Below, one piece after another: positions 25,187 to 34,153 of a stretch of 64,000 nucleotides of DNA (the first letter of the stretch is position 1; every line of letters begins with the position of its first letter). The stretch covers positions 1,364,001-1,428,000 of the forward strand of contig OZ245752.1 of NCBI GenBank assembly GCA_965227455.1. Reading direction: 5' to 3'. The notes beneath the pieces were generated by a model that made no database searches, was not told the origin of the DNA, and worked only from the letters and a program-made list of their open reading frames with translations. Source of the DNA: JABDIP01 sp965227455. Its GTDB lineage: Bacteria > Pseudomonadota > Alphaproteobacteria > DSM-16000 > Inquilinaceae. The translations under genes and the position numbers were made by a program.

Positions 25187-25549
25187 GTGTCGGACATCGT
25201 GATCTTCGAAGACAACCCGCTGGATGCCGATATCGTCGGCGCCATCGCGGCGCGATGCGGCCGCGCGGTGCGCATCTTCCGGGACGATTCACCGATCCGG
25301 CTGGGGCTGCTCCGCCAGACCGACAGCATAATCGTGCTCGACATCCTGCTGGACCGCAGCGACGCCTTCGGCGCCCTGCAGGCGCTGGCCGACGCCGCCT
25401 ATTCCGGCGAGATAATCCTGATGAGCGGCCAGCGCGAAGACTATCTCTCCCTGGCCGAAAGCGTCGGACGCTCAGCCGGCCTGAATATCTCGGCCGTGCT
25501 GCGCAAGCCGGTCGACATTGCGGCGATGGAAATGCTGCTATCGGCCTGA
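25187..25549 (+). CDS. Stand-alone receiver-domain protein
   Basis: A 120-residue receiver domain with no output domain. It begins DIVIFEDNPLDADIVGA (acidic pair), carries the phospho-acceptor region IIVLDILLDRSDAFGAL, a conserved Ser in LMSG and the Lys in LRKPVDI. The start is GTG at 25187, three bases after the hybrid kinase stop. It most likely receives phosphate from the kinase's Hpt domain and then acts on a protein partner, as CheY or Spo0F do; this is inference. The downstream target is not visible. Confidence 0.82.
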   Translation: MSDIVIFEDNPLDADIVGAIAARCGRAVRIFRDDSPIRLGLLRQTDSIIVLDILLDRSDAFGALQALADAAYSGEIILMSGQREDYLSLAESVGRSAGLNISAVLRKPVDIAAMEMLLSA

Positions 25550-25577
25550 CCGCCCTTCGCCAAGACCCGGACCTGCC

Positions 25578-26141
25578 ATGCAGCCGACCGACTACTTCCG
25601 CGCCATGGCCCGCAACAACGCCTGGGCCAACCACCGTCTCCTGGCCGCCTGCGCGGGCCTGTCGCAAGAGGCCTTCGAAGCGGAACGGTGCGGGTTCTTC
25701 CCTTCGATCCGGCATACGCTGAATCACATCCTCTATGTCGACTGGTATTACGTGGACGCCCTTGAGGGCGGTCGGCTGGGGCCGCGGGCCTGGACCGAGG
25801 AGATCCCCTGCCGGACCGTGGCCGAGCTCTCACGGGAGCAATCGGCCGTCTACCGCCGGCTGATCGCCCTCTGCGATGGGCTTACGGCCGACGGGCTGGC
25901 GGCCCCGGTCACCCTGGTCCGCGGCGCGCGGGACCAGGTGGAGCGCGCCGACCGGGTGCTCCTGCACCTGTTCCAGCACCAGATCCACCATCGCGGCCAG
26001 GCCCACGCCATGCTCTCCGCCACCGATGTGGCACCGCCGCAGCTCGACGAATTCTACATGGCCGACGAGGCGCCGCTGCGCGCTGAGGAGTTCGCCGAAC
26101 TCGGCTTCACGGAGACCGATATCTGGCCGGCCGGCCGATAG
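25578..26141 (+). CDS. DinB-family protein
   Basis: A 187-residue four-helix metal-binding protein of the DinB/YfiT superfamily. Candidate metal ligands are the His in RHTLNHILYVDWYY and the pair in FQHQIHHRGQAHAM near residue 140. Members include thiol S-transferases and proteins of unknown role. ATG 25578 gives MQPTDYFRAMARNNAWAN, the usual family N terminus. It begins 28 bases after the receiver gene, but a functional link is not evident. Confidence 0.87.
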   Translation: MQPTDYFRAMARNNAWANHRLLAACAGLSQEAFEAERCGFFPSIRHTLNHILYVDWYYVDALEGGRLGPRAWTEEIPCRTVAELSREQSAVYRRLIALCDGLTADGLAAPVTLVRGARDQVERADRVLLHLFQHQIHHRGQAHAMLSATDVAPPQLDEFYMADEAPLRAEEFAELGFTETDIWPAGR

Positions 26142-26220
26142 GTCCTCCGGCCGCAATGCCGATCAAACGGGCCGGGACCGAAGCCGCTATATCGGGGCAT
26201 CGAACTCGTGAGGCCCGGCA

Positions 26221-27054
26221 ATGACATCCGTCTCGAAAGCGCTCTGGTTCATCGAGAACCGTTTCGGCGAGGATCTGTCCCTAGACCGGATCGCCGATGC
26301 CGCCGGAATCTCCCGCTACCAGTTGGCGCGGGCGTTCAGCGCTGCGACCGGCCGTTCGGTGATGCGCTTCGTGCGCGGCCGGCGGCTGACCGTCGCGGCC
26401 CGGGCGCTCGCCAATGGCGCGCCGGACATCCTGAGCATCGCGCTCGATGCGGGCTACGGGTCCCACGAGGCCTTCACGCGGGCCTTCCGCGACCAGTTCC
26501 GGATAACGCCAGAAGAGGTCCGGGCGACCCGCTGCATCGAAACCCTCGACCTAGTGGAGCCGATCACCATGGATGACACCCCAACCAGCACCCTCAAACC
26601 GCCGCGCTTCGAAACCGGACGCCCGATGCTGATCGCCGGGCTCGGCGAACGCTATACGGCTGAATCCAGCAAGGCCATACCGTCGCTCTGGCAGCGCTTC
26701 GTGCCGCATTACGGGCACATCGCCGGACAGATCGGCGACACCACCTACGGGGTGTGCTGCAACCACGACGATCACGGCAACTTCGACTACATCGCCGGCG
26801 TCGAGGTCTCCGATTTCACCGACATACCCGCCGAATTCGCCCGGCTGCGCATCCCCGAGCAGCGCTACGCGGTGTTCCGTCACGAAGACCACATCTCCAG
26901 CATCCGCGGCACGGTCAGCGCCATCTGGAACCGCTGGCTGCCGGAATCGGACTACGAGGCCGCCGGCGGGCCCGACTTCGAGCGCTACGATGAGTCCTTC
27001 GACGCGGAGACCGGCCTCGGCGGCCTCGAGATCTGGGTACCGATCAAGACCTGA
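26221..27054 (+). CDS. AraC-type regulator with GyrI-like effector domain
   Basis: A 277-residue regulator. Residues 1-105 are an AraC double helix-turn-helix (LDRIADAAGISRYQLARAFSAATG and ILSIALDAGYGSHEAFTRAFRDQF). Residues ~125-277 are a GyrI/BmrR-like ligand-binding domain (TYGVCCNHDDHGNFDYIAGVEV, LEIWVPIKT at the end). This arrangement resembles Rob and SbmC-related regulators that bind drug-like ligands. No adjacent efflux gene is seen, so its target is unclear. Confidence 0.9.
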   Translation: MTSVSKALWFIENRFGEDLSLDRIADAAGISRYQLARAFSAATGRSVMRFVRGRRLTVAARALANGAPDILSIALDAGYGSHEAFTRAFRDQFRITPEEVRATRCIETLDLVEPITMDDTPTSTLKPPRFETGRPMLIAGLGERYTAESSKAIPSLWQRFVPHYGHIAGQIGDTTYGVCCNHDDHGNFDYIAGVEVSDFTDIPAEFARLRIPEQRYAVFRHEDHISSIRGTVSAIWNRWLPESDYEAAGGPDFERYDESFDAETGLGGLEIWVPIKT

Positions 27055-27121
27055 GGTCGTCCAGGCGTCTGCCGGGCGCAACCGGGGCCGAAGGCGCCCG
27101 AGCGAACCCGGACCCGTATCG

Positions 27122-28627
27122 TCAGTCGGTGATCCGCTGCGGCTTTTGCAGGAGATTGCGCAGGAACATCGGCGCGACGAAGCCGAGAACGGCCACCGTC
27201 CAGAGCCCAATCGCGATTCCCGAGGAGAACAGGAAGGTCCAATCGCCGCCGGACAGGACCATAGCCCGCCGCAGCGCATCCTCCATATGCCCGCCGAGCA
27301 GGATCCCAAGGATGATCGGCACGGTCGGTACGTCGAGCTTGCGCAGGACGTAGCCCAACACCCCGAACGCCACCATCAGCAGCAGATCGAAATAGCTGCC
27401 GGACAGCGAGAAGATCCCGACGAAGCAGACCATCGTCACGCCGGGCAGCAAGATCCACGGCGGCACTGACAGGACTTTGACGAAGATCCGCACCAGCGGC
27501 ACGTTCATCACCAGCAGCACGAAATTGGCGATCAAAAGCGAGGCCATCAGCCCCCAGACCACCTCGGGTCGTTCCGTGAAGAGCGTCGGCCCCGGCGTGA
27601 TGTTGAGCGTGACCAACAGCGCCAGCAGCACCGCGGTGGTGCCCGACCCGGGCACGCCCAGCGTCAGCATCGGGACCAGCGCACCGCCGGCCGCGGCGTT
27701 GTTGCCGGCCTCCGGCGCCGCGACGCCTTGCGGCACGCCGGTGCCAAAGCGGCCTTTTTCGCGAGAGACGGATTTCTCGGACATGTAGGCGAGGAACGAG
27801 CCGAGCGACGCGCCGGCGCCGGGCAGGACGCCGGCAATGAATCCGATGACCGAACTGCGCAGCATGGTCCATCCGGACGCCACTATGTCGCGCACCGGGA
27901 CCGTGACCTTCTCAAGCTTGACGCCGATCGAGCTGCCTTTCCCGTGGCTCTCGATGAAGAAGAAGACCTCGGCGATGGCGAACAGCCCCACGATCGCGAC
28001 CAGGAAGTCGATCCCGTCGTAGAGATGAAGATTGCCGCCGGTGAGCCGCGGCAGCCCGGAGTTGTTGTCGACCCCGATCATCGCGATGCCGAGCCCGATG
28101 CACGACGCGATGGCCGACTTCGCCTGGTTGTTCGACGCAAGACCGCCCAGGGTGGCAAAGGCCAGCAGGTACAGCGCGAAATACTCCGCCGGGCCGAACA
28201 GGAATGCGACGCGGGCCAAGAGCGGTGCCAGCAGCATCAGGCCCAGGGTCGCCAGGAAGGCGCCCACGAAGGAGGCAACGCCCGACAGCACCAGGGCGTC
28301 CCCGGCCCGGCCGGCCTTGGCCATCGGATAGCCGTCCAGCGTGGTCATCAGCGCCGGCTCGTCGCCGGGGATGTTCAGCAGGATCGAGCTGATCCGTCCG
28401 CCATACATGGCGCCGTAATAGACCGCAGTCATCAGCACCAGGGCCGATGTGGCGTCCAACCCAAGCGTGAAGGCGAGCGGTATGAGAATGGCGACCCCGT
28501 TGGACGGGCCGAGTCCCGGAAGGGCGCCGATGATCGTCCCGATGAAGCAACCGCAGACTGCGAGCATCAGGGTGAAGGGCGAGAGCGCAATGTCGAAGCC
28601 CAGCGCCAGGTTTGCGAACAGTTCCAT
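27122..28627 (-). CDS. tctA: Tripartite tricarboxylate transporter, large permease
   Basis: The 501-residue TctA subunit, about eleven to twelve membrane segments. Landmarks are the N-terminal GALPGLGPSNGVAILIPL and GDEPALMTTLDGYPMAKAG, and the central VLPGAGASLGSFLAYMSEKS followed by GVAAPEAGNNAAAGGALVPMLTLG in pieces. It imports citrate or another carboxylate together with TctB and a periplasmic TctC. ATG 28627 is selected; the upstream frame lies in tctB. Last gene of the four-gene minus-strand operon. Confidence 0.94.
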   Translation of the reverse strand: MELFANLALGFDIALSPFTLMLAVCGCFIGTIIGALPGLGPSNGVAILIPLAFTLGLDATSALVLMTAVYYGAMYGGRISSILLNIPGDEPALMTTLDGYPMAKAGRAGDALVLSGVASFVGAFLATLGLMLLAPLLARVAFLFGPAEYFALYLLAFATLGGLASNNQAKSAIASCIGLGIAMIGVDNNSGLPRLTGGNLHLYDGIDFLVAIVGLFAIAEVFFFIESHGKGSSIGVKLEKVTVPVRDIVASGWTMLRSSVIGFIAGVLPGAGASLGSFLAYMSEKSVSREKGRFGTGVPQGVAAPEAGNNAAAGGALVPMLTLGVPGSGTTAVLLALLVTLNITPGPTLFTERPEVVWGLMASLLIANFVLLVMNVPLVRIFVKVLSVPPWILLPGVTMVCFVGIFSLSGSYFDLLLMVAFGVLGYVLRKLDVPTVPIILGILLGGHMEDALRRAMVLSGGDWTFLFSSGIAIGLWTVAVLGFVAPMFLRNLLQKPQRITD

Positions 28628-28631
28628 GGTA

Positions 28632-29072
28632 TTAGCCGGCCAGGCCCTTCGAGAATGCGACGAGTCCAAGCCCCAGCGCATACCGGAAGATCACGAACAG
28701 GCCCAAGGACAGGCCGAGCCCGGACAGGACCGCCGGAATGGGCCGCGGGCTGATCTGATAGCTCAGGATCGAAGCGGCAATTGCGGTGGGAATGAGAAAA
28801 CCAAGCGGCCTCAGAGCGTAGGCATAGGCCACCAGGACGCCGACCGCAAAGGCCAGCGCCCCCACCGTCCGCAGCGCCGGCCAATCCGGGTCGGGATCGG
28901 GCCGGAATACGATGATCATCCCGCACAGGGCGGCTACGCCCCCGACCAGTATGGGAAAGGTCTTTGGCCCGACCGGATCGGCCAGGAAGCTCGTCTGGAT
29001 CTGAGTGGCGCTCGCCGCGTAGGCGAGCGCCACCAGAGTGACGACCAGACCGAAGATCCGGTCGGATGCCAT
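28632..29072 (-). CDS. tctB: Tripartite tricarboxylate transporter, small permease
   Basis: The 146-residue TctB subunit with four hydrophobic segments. The N-terminal RIFGLVVTLVALAYAASA and the following FLADPVGPKTFPILVGGVAALCG are typical of the family. The ATG overlaps the tctC stop by one base, and tctA begins four bases after the stop, so the three are translationally linked. Sequence conservation in this subunit is always low; position and topology support the call. Confidence 0.9.
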   Translation of the reverse strand: MASDRIFGLVVTLVALAYAASATQIQTSFLADPVGPKTFPILVGGVAALCGMIIVFRPDPDPDWPALRTVGALAFAVGVLVAYAYALRPLGFLIPTAIAASILSYQISPRPIPAVLSGLGLSLGLFVIFRYALGLGLVAFSKGLAG

Positions 29073-30040
29073 TACTGGATCACTCCGATATCCCGCGACA
29101 TCTGACGGATATCGGCGACCAGGCCGTCGACATAGCCCTGGAAGTCATCCCCGACCATGGTGAACGGCGCCAGCCCGTTGTCGGCCATCGCCTGCGCCCA
29201 GGCGTCACTATCGGCCACTGCCTGGAGCTTATCGGCCCATTCGTTGAAGGCCTCGTCGGAAATGCCGCGCGGGACATACAGGCCGCGCCAGTTGCCGGCG
29301 ACCACGTCGTAGCCCTGCTCCCTGGCGGTCGGAATGTCCTCGAACCCCGGCACGCGCTCTTCCGTCAGCACCGCGATCGCCCGTACGTCGCCGCTTTGCA
29401 GGAAGCCGACGATCTCGGAGATATCGCCGGTCATGGCCTGGGTGAAGCCGCCGACCGTCTGGGTGATCGCATCGGCGCCGCCGTCGAGACCGATGTATTT
29501 GATCTGGGTGATGTCGTCGAGACCCGCTTCCTTCAGGATCATCAACGGCTTGAGGTGGTCGAAACCGCCGACCGCGGAGCCGCCGGCAAAGGCGACCGAG
29601 GCCGGATCGGCCAGCGCCGCATCCACCAGGTCGTTCAGCGACTGATAGGGGCTGTCGGCGGCAACGGCGATCACTCCCGGGTCGATGCCGATGGCGCCGA
29701 CGAAGCGCACCTGATCGGCGGTCATGCCGGCAAAAGCGTTCTGTGCCAGCCGGGTGGTGGTCGCCGACGAGGCCGCGACGATCAGGTCGGCATCCTCGTT
29801 GCGCTCGGTCACGACGTGGCTGTAGGCAAGCCCGCCGCCGCCGCCGGCCATGTTGGTGACCTGGACCGGATTGTCGACGGCGCCGATGTCAAACAGGATC
29901 TTGCCGATCTGACGGCAGGTGAAGTCCCAGCCACCGCCCGGATTGGCCGGCGCGATGCATTCGGCCGCCCCGGCCGACGTGGTGGCGCAAACGCTCAAGG
30001 CAATGCCGGTAACGACAGCCTTCGGCGAAAAGATCTTCAT
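29072..30040 (-). CDS. tctC: Tripartite tricarboxylate transporter, binding protein
   Basis: A 322-residue periplasmic binding protein of the Bug/TctC family. The signal peptide covers about residues 1-24 (ends TSAGAAE), followed by CIAPANPGGGWDFTCRQIG. VTNMAGGGGGLAYSHVV is the conserved ligand loop. ATG 30040 is preceded by GGGAGGAA, which decides the start. The ligand is a carboxylate of unknown identity. Downstream of another binding-protein gene, with 41 bases between them. Confidence 0.93.
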   Translation of the reverse strand: MKIFSPKAVVTGIALSVCATTSAGAAECIAPANPGGGWDFTCRQIGKILFDIGAVDNPVQVTNMAGGGGGLAYSHVVTERNEDADLIVAASSATTTRLAQNAFAGMTADQVRFVGAIGIDPGVIAVAADSPYQSLNDLVDAALADPASVAFAGGSAVGGFDHLKPLMILKEAGLDDITQIKYIGLDGGADAITQTVGGFTQAMTGDISEIVGFLQSGDVRAIAVLTEERVPGFEDIPTAREQGYDVVAGNWRGLYVPRGISDEAFNEWADKLQAVADSDAWAQAMADNGLAPFTMVGDDFQGYVDGLVADIRQMSRDIGVIQ

Positions 30041-30081
30041 GGTATTCCTCCCATTGCTTGTAATCGCATTGACCAACATGG

Positions 30082-31188
30082 TCATCGGCCGGACAGCGCA
30101 TGCTGCCAGCGTTCCAGAAACCGTTCCCGTTTGGCCTGATCGAGATAGACCAGCAGGCCGGGACCCACCTGGATCGGTCTGAGCGAGTCGCCGGCTGCGG
30201 CGCGCAGGGCCACCGCCGTCGCCTCGCCCTCAACGTTCGGATGAATGGCGAACAGATGCGCCTCGGCGATGCTGCTCTGGCCGGGCTCGGACAGAAGGAA
30301 GTCCAGGAACAGCCTGGCCAGGTCGAGCCGCCTGGCGGTGATCGGCAGCACCGCGATGCGCGAGACCACGAGGGTGTAGTCCTCGGGCAGCACGATGCCG
30401 ATCGACGGCTCGACCGCGGCGCGCGCCATGGCGTATGAGCCCATGACGTTGTAGCCGATCAGGAACTGCCCGCTGGCCACCCGGTCGAGGATCGCCGTGG
30501 TGCTGCTGTAGAGCTTGACGCCGCTGGCCCCGAAGCTCCGCGCCAGGGCCCAGATGGCATCCGATTCCCGGGCGTCCTGGGTGGCGAACAGGAAGCCCGC
30601 GCCGCTGCGCTCGAGATCGTATGTGCCGACCCGGCCGGAGAACCGCACCGGCTCCTCGTCCAGCAGCCGCGCCAGGGCGTAGCGGGTGCGCGGCACATCC
30701 TCGGCCGCCATCTCGGTGCGGTTGAAGACGGTGACGATGGGCTCGTAGGTGAAGCCGAAGGCCTCGTCGCGCCAGTTTGCCCACCGCGGCAGCCGCCGGG
30801 TCTGCTGTGAGCTGTAGGGCGCCGCATAGCCGTCATTCACCAGCTTGATCTGCAGATCCAGCGCCGTGCTCAGGATCAGATCGGCCGAGGGCTCGCCGGC
30901 ATCGGTCGCCTCCACGAAGCGGTCGTAGATCTCGATGGTATTCATGTCGTGATAGGCGACGGTCACGCCCGGATAGGCCTGCTGAAAGGCGATCACGACC
31001 GGATCGAAGGCGGGCTGGTCGGCGGAGCTGTAGATGGTGAGCACGCCGGACGGCGCGGCACCGGCATCCGGGGCCGGATAGTCGAAATTGACATCCGCCA
31101 CGGCCGGTCCGGCCAGCAGACCAAGCGCCATCCCGGCGCCGATCGCCAAACGCACTGCGCTCCCTATCACATCCGGCCTTTCAGCCAT
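30082..31188 (-). CDS. Periplasmic binding protein, iron/phosphonate ABC type
   Basis: A 368-residue exported protein with signal peptide (about residues 8-31) and the fold of bacterial extracellular binding proteins of the ferric/2-aminoethylphosphonate type (GVLTIYSSADQPAFDPVVIAF in pieces, ADLILSTALD, FAIHPNV). No ABC permease or ATPase accompanies it. It heads the tctCBA operon instead. A similar protein often occurs beside TctD/TctE regulators in proteobacteria and may serve as a periplasmic sensor partner rather than an importer; that role is inference. Confidence 0.78.
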   Translation of the reverse strand: MAERPDVIGSAVRLAIGAGMALGLLAGPAVADVNFDYPAPDAGAAPSGVLTIYSSADQPAFDPVVIAFQQAYPGVTVAYHDMNTIEIYDRFVEATDAGEPSADLILSTALDLQIKLVNDGYAAPYSSQQTRRLPRWANWRDEAFGFTYEPIVTVFNRTEMAAEDVPRTRYALARLLDEEPVRFSGRVGTYDLERSGAGFLFATQDARESDAIWALARSFGASGVKLYSSTTAILDRVASGQFLIGYNVMGSYAMARAAVEPSIGIVLPEDYTLVVSRIAVLPITARRLDLARLFLDFLLSEPGQSSIAEAHLFAIHPNVEGEATAVALRAAAGDSLRPIQVGPGLLVYLDQAKRERFLERWQHALSGR

Positions 31189-31333
31189 TTCTTGGGGTTG
31201 CCATGCCGCAGACCGGGCCGTCGGCCGGAACCCTTATTGGATTACTTTACCACGCTTTCCTGTCACGAAGCTTTCATCGAGGACTCGGACGACTTCGCCC
31301 GAGTGCGCCGGTCCGGCAGCGGTCACCCCGCGA

Positions 31334-31669
31334 TCACATAGATCGAGACGTCGAGGCTGCCGTCTTCGGTAGGGCCTGCGTGACCACGCGCCGATATCCC
31401 TCTCCTTCGAACGCGTCGAGGCGCGGCCAGTGGTCGGGCAGGTCGACGGATTCGAAGATATGCACCTCGACGACCCGACCGGAAGGATTGAGAATGAGGC
31501 CGGGATAGCCGAGGCCGGCACCCCAACCCGCTTCGACCAGCCGGCCTCGCACAATCCCCTTTCGCCAGTGCCCAGTCAGATCCGCCAACTGGTGATGGTT
31601 GACCCGACCGGGCGCGAGCGTTCCATAGGTCGCCAGGCGCGCTGCCGCCGATGTTCTCGAGTCCGCCAT
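31334..31669 (-). pseudogene. GGCT/AIG2-like gene with probable frameshift near its end
   Basis: An AIG2/gamma-glutamylcyclotransferase-like protein: RLATYGTLAPGRVNHHQL holds the family's YGTL motif, and FEGEGYRRVVT is the usual C-terminal landmark. After that the frame runs into TQALPKTAASTSRSM, which is not family-like, while the next frame reads TEDGSLDVSIYVIAG and stops at 31323, matching the expected end. A one-base shift near 31375-31386 would join them. It is either a sequencing error or a damaged gene. ATG 31669 starts the 111-residue version. Confidence 0.62.
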
Positions 31670-31736
31670 CCAGATCGCCCATCGCTGTCCTGAGCGGACA
31701 TACTGCCAGACCGCACCGGGTGAAGAAGGCGAAACC

Positions 31737-32546
31737 ATGCAAAAGACCATCCTCGTTACCGGCTCGACCGACGGCATTGGGCTGGAAACCGCCAGAATGC
31801 TGGTCTCCTCGGGTCACCGCGTGCTGTTGCACGGGCGCAATCCAGCAAAGCTGGCGGAGGCGGAAGGCGTGCTCTCCGCACTCGCGGATGGCGGTCCCGT
31901 CGAAAGCTACCGGGCGGATTTGTCCCGGATGGCGGATGTGGAGGCGCTGGCGAAGGCGATGGCCGACAGGCACGCTCATCTCGATGTGCTGATCAACAAT
32001 GCCGGGATCTTCCGGGTTTCCGACGCCATCACCCAGGACGGGCTGGACGTGCGGTTCGCGGTCAACACCATCGCACCCTATCTGCTGACGCAACGTCTTC
32101 TGCCGCTGATGGGCGCGTCCGGACGGGTGATCAACCTGTCTTCCGCCGCCCAAGCGCCGGTCGATCCGGAGGCGCTGGCCGGACGGGTCCGGCTGTCGGA
32201 CATGGCGGCCTATGCCCAGAGCAAGCTGGCGCTGACCATGTGGTCCCGCAGCCTGGCGCAGTCGCTCAAGGAGACCGGACCGGTCATCGTCGCGGTCAAT
32301 CCCGGCTCCATGCTCGGCAGCAAGATGGTGAAGGAGGCGTTCGGGGTGGCTGGCGGCGATATCGGTATCGGCGCGGAAATCCTGTGCCGCGCGGCCCTTG
32401 CGGACGAATTCGCGGATGCCTCCGGGCGCTACTTCGACAACGATTCAGGTCGGTTCGCACCGCCCCATGCCGACGCTCTGGACGACCTGAAATCCCAAGA
32501 GATCGTCCGCGGCATCGAGGCGATCCTGGCCGAACTGGCGCCCTAG
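31737..32546 (+). CDS. Short-chain dehydrogenase/reductase
   Basis: A 269-residue classical SDR. The cofactor motif is TGSTDGIG (residues 8-15), with NNAG, the catalytic Ser in INLSSAA, and the catalytic YAQSK. The basic HGRNP after the second strand suggests NADP preference. Similar proteins are often annotated as retinol dehydrogenase- or WW-domain oxidoreductase-like, but the substrate cannot be named. ATG 31737 is used. It diverges from the GGCT-like gene with 67 bases between. Confidence 0.87.
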   Translation: MQKTILVTGSTDGIGLETARMLVSSGHRVLLHGRNPAKLAEAEGVLSALADGGPVESYRADLSRMADVEALAKAMADRHAHLDVLINNAGIFRVSDAITQDGLDVRFAVNTIAPYLLTQRLLPLMGASGRVINLSSAAQAPVDPEALAGRVRLSDMAAYAQSKLALTMWSRSLAQSLKETGPVIVAVNPGSMLGSKMVKEAFGVAGGDIGIGAEILCRAALADEFADASGRYFDNDSGRFAPPHADALDDLKSQEIVRGIEAILAELAP

Positions 32547-32578
32547 GACGGGTGCGGGCACCGCTCGGCGAGGCCGGA

Positions 32579-33856
32579 TCAGCTGGGCCGGTTGCGCGCG
32601 TTGGCAAGGTGCCGCAGCTTGTGCCGGTAGATGTTCATGCCGTGGCTCTTGACCGGTGAAAACCAGTTCTGGAAGAGCTGCTGGCCCATCCACATGATCC
32701 GGTCGATGGCCGGCGGGTTCGGCAGCAGCTTCACGTCGCTGAACCGGCCGCTTTTGACGTCCGTCAGGTAGCGCTGGTCGCCATAGTGCCGATAGCCCTT
32801 CAGCCGGTCGAGCACGTTGGCGAGCTTGTCGAGCAGCCGGGAAATCGGGCCGAGCATTACCGTCAGCCATGCTAGCCCCTGCACGAGCTTGACCCAGCCG
32901 ATCGCGATGGGCGGGACCCGCGGCACGATGTCGGTCGAATTGACGACCCGGAATACCGGCGTCTTCACGTTTTCGAAGAACTCGTAATTGGCGACGCGCG
33001 GCGCGCCGTAGGTGTAGCAGGCGCCGTAGGCTTCGCGCGCGATCTCGACCGTCGTCAGGAGCGCCAGCGCACCGCCCAGGGAATGGCCTGTGAAGAAGAG
33101 CGGCAACGGTTTGCCGTCCTCGCCATTGCCATTCTCCGCTAGGATCGCCTTGACGTGATCGAGCGCCGTCTTGCCGTCGGAATCGGTGTTGACCTTCAGC
33201 GCGGTCCAGAAGCCGGAATGGACCTTTCTCGGCTCCCTTCCCTCGATCTGAACCTTCTCTCCCAAGATGGTCGGCATGGCGTCCGCATCAGTCAGCCAGT
33301 CCGAGACCTTCTTTTCGGTGCCGCGAAATGCGACGGCGACATAGGGGGTCTCGTCATCGTCCTCTGCCAGGCGCTTGCAGACGAATGCCTGGGTTTCGAC
33401 GACGTTGACCGTGCCGAGAAGCTCAAAGCCGTTCGACTTCAGGATCTCGCGCAGGAACTTCTCGCTGTCGACGCCCTCGATCAGAAGCTGACTGGCGAAC
33501 GTCTCGAGCCATTCGCCGACTTTCTGCTCGCTGCCGCCCGCGATCTTGGCAACCTGCTTGGCGGCATCGGTGATCGTCCCGCCGGTGCCCTCGAACTCGT
33601 AATAGGCAAGCGCCGAAAGCTCCGCGAGCACATAGGCCATGCGGTCGCTGTAGGCCGGACGCTCGATCGGCGCCGCCAGGAGCTTCTTGTCGGAGAGGTA
33701 GTTGGCCTCGCCTTGGCTGACCTTCTTCGGTCGGCGCAGGAACGAAAACACGCCGCTGCCCAGCACCGCGGCAATTGCGGCGCTGATCGTACCGGAGATC
33801 GTCTCGTTTTCGGTGATGAATCCCTTAACCGCTGCAATGATGGCGTCGACATCCAT
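32579..33856 (-). CDS. Class 3 lipase-like alpha/beta hydrolase
   Basis: A 425-residue protein with a lipase class 3 core. The nucleophile elbow is TGHSLGGALALL (Ser259), preceded by VAFRGTEKKVSDWLTDAD and followed by YTYGAPRVANYEF and VNSTDIVPRVPP, where the catalytic Asp and later His are expected. An N-terminal segment (~18-40) is hydrophobic and may act as an anchor. Composition is lower in GC and richer in Lys than the neighbours, hinting at acquisition. Substrate could be glycerolipid or phospholipid. The start ATG 33856 follows GGGGGCAGG. Confidence 0.8.
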   Translation of the reverse strand: MDVDAIIAAVKGFITENETISGTISAAIAAVLGSGVFSFLRRPKKVSQGEANYLSDKKLLAAPIERPAYSDRMAYVLAELSALAYYEFEGTGGTITDAAKQVAKIAGGSEQKVGEWLETFASQLLIEGVDSEKFLREILKSNGFELLGTVNVVETQAFVCKRLAEDDDETPYVAVAFRGTEKKVSDWLTDADAMPTILGEKVQIEGREPRKVHSGFWTALKVNTDSDGKTALDHVKAILAENGNGEDGKPLPLFFTGHSLGGALALLTTVEIAREAYGACYTYGAPRVANYEFFENVKTPVFRVVNSTDIVPRVPPIAIGWVKLVQGLAWLTVMLGPISRLLDKLANVLDRLKGYRHYGDQRYLTDVKSGRFSDVKLLPNPPAIDRIMWMGQQLFQNWFSPVKSHGMNIYRHKLRHLANARNRPS

Positions 33857-34153
33857 GATCCTGCCCCCAAATCCAAATACGCGGCGTCGGCCTGAAATCT
33901 AGCGGCCGAAATGCAAGCGCGTAACGGCAACCTTCAGCGATGAGCGATCGGTGCGGTCCCGTTCTGCCTGCGATGCCCGCCAATATCAGAAATTGATTGG
34001 CTTGGCGCCTGGATCGCCTGATGTCGCGGCGGTGCGGGCGTTGCTGCGAAGGCGCAACGAAAGGATGGCTACCGGCGGTCACATGACTGTCACCGGGGCG
34101 AACATGGATCTGAATCCGACTCGGGTTCCGCGACCCGATCCCGGCGGACCGCT
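33857..34153. other. Intergenic region between prpB and the lipase gene
   Basis: This 297-base stretch has no supported gene; short frames in it lack protein-like character. It should contain the promoter of the lipase gene, which reads leftward, and the end of the prp transcript. I see no clear T-run terminator and no strong promoter match. Confidence 0.45.

Noticed and set aside
27074..27099. GGGCGC/GCGCCC hairpin between tctA and the AraC-type gene as terminator
   Set aside because: No T-run follows on either strand.
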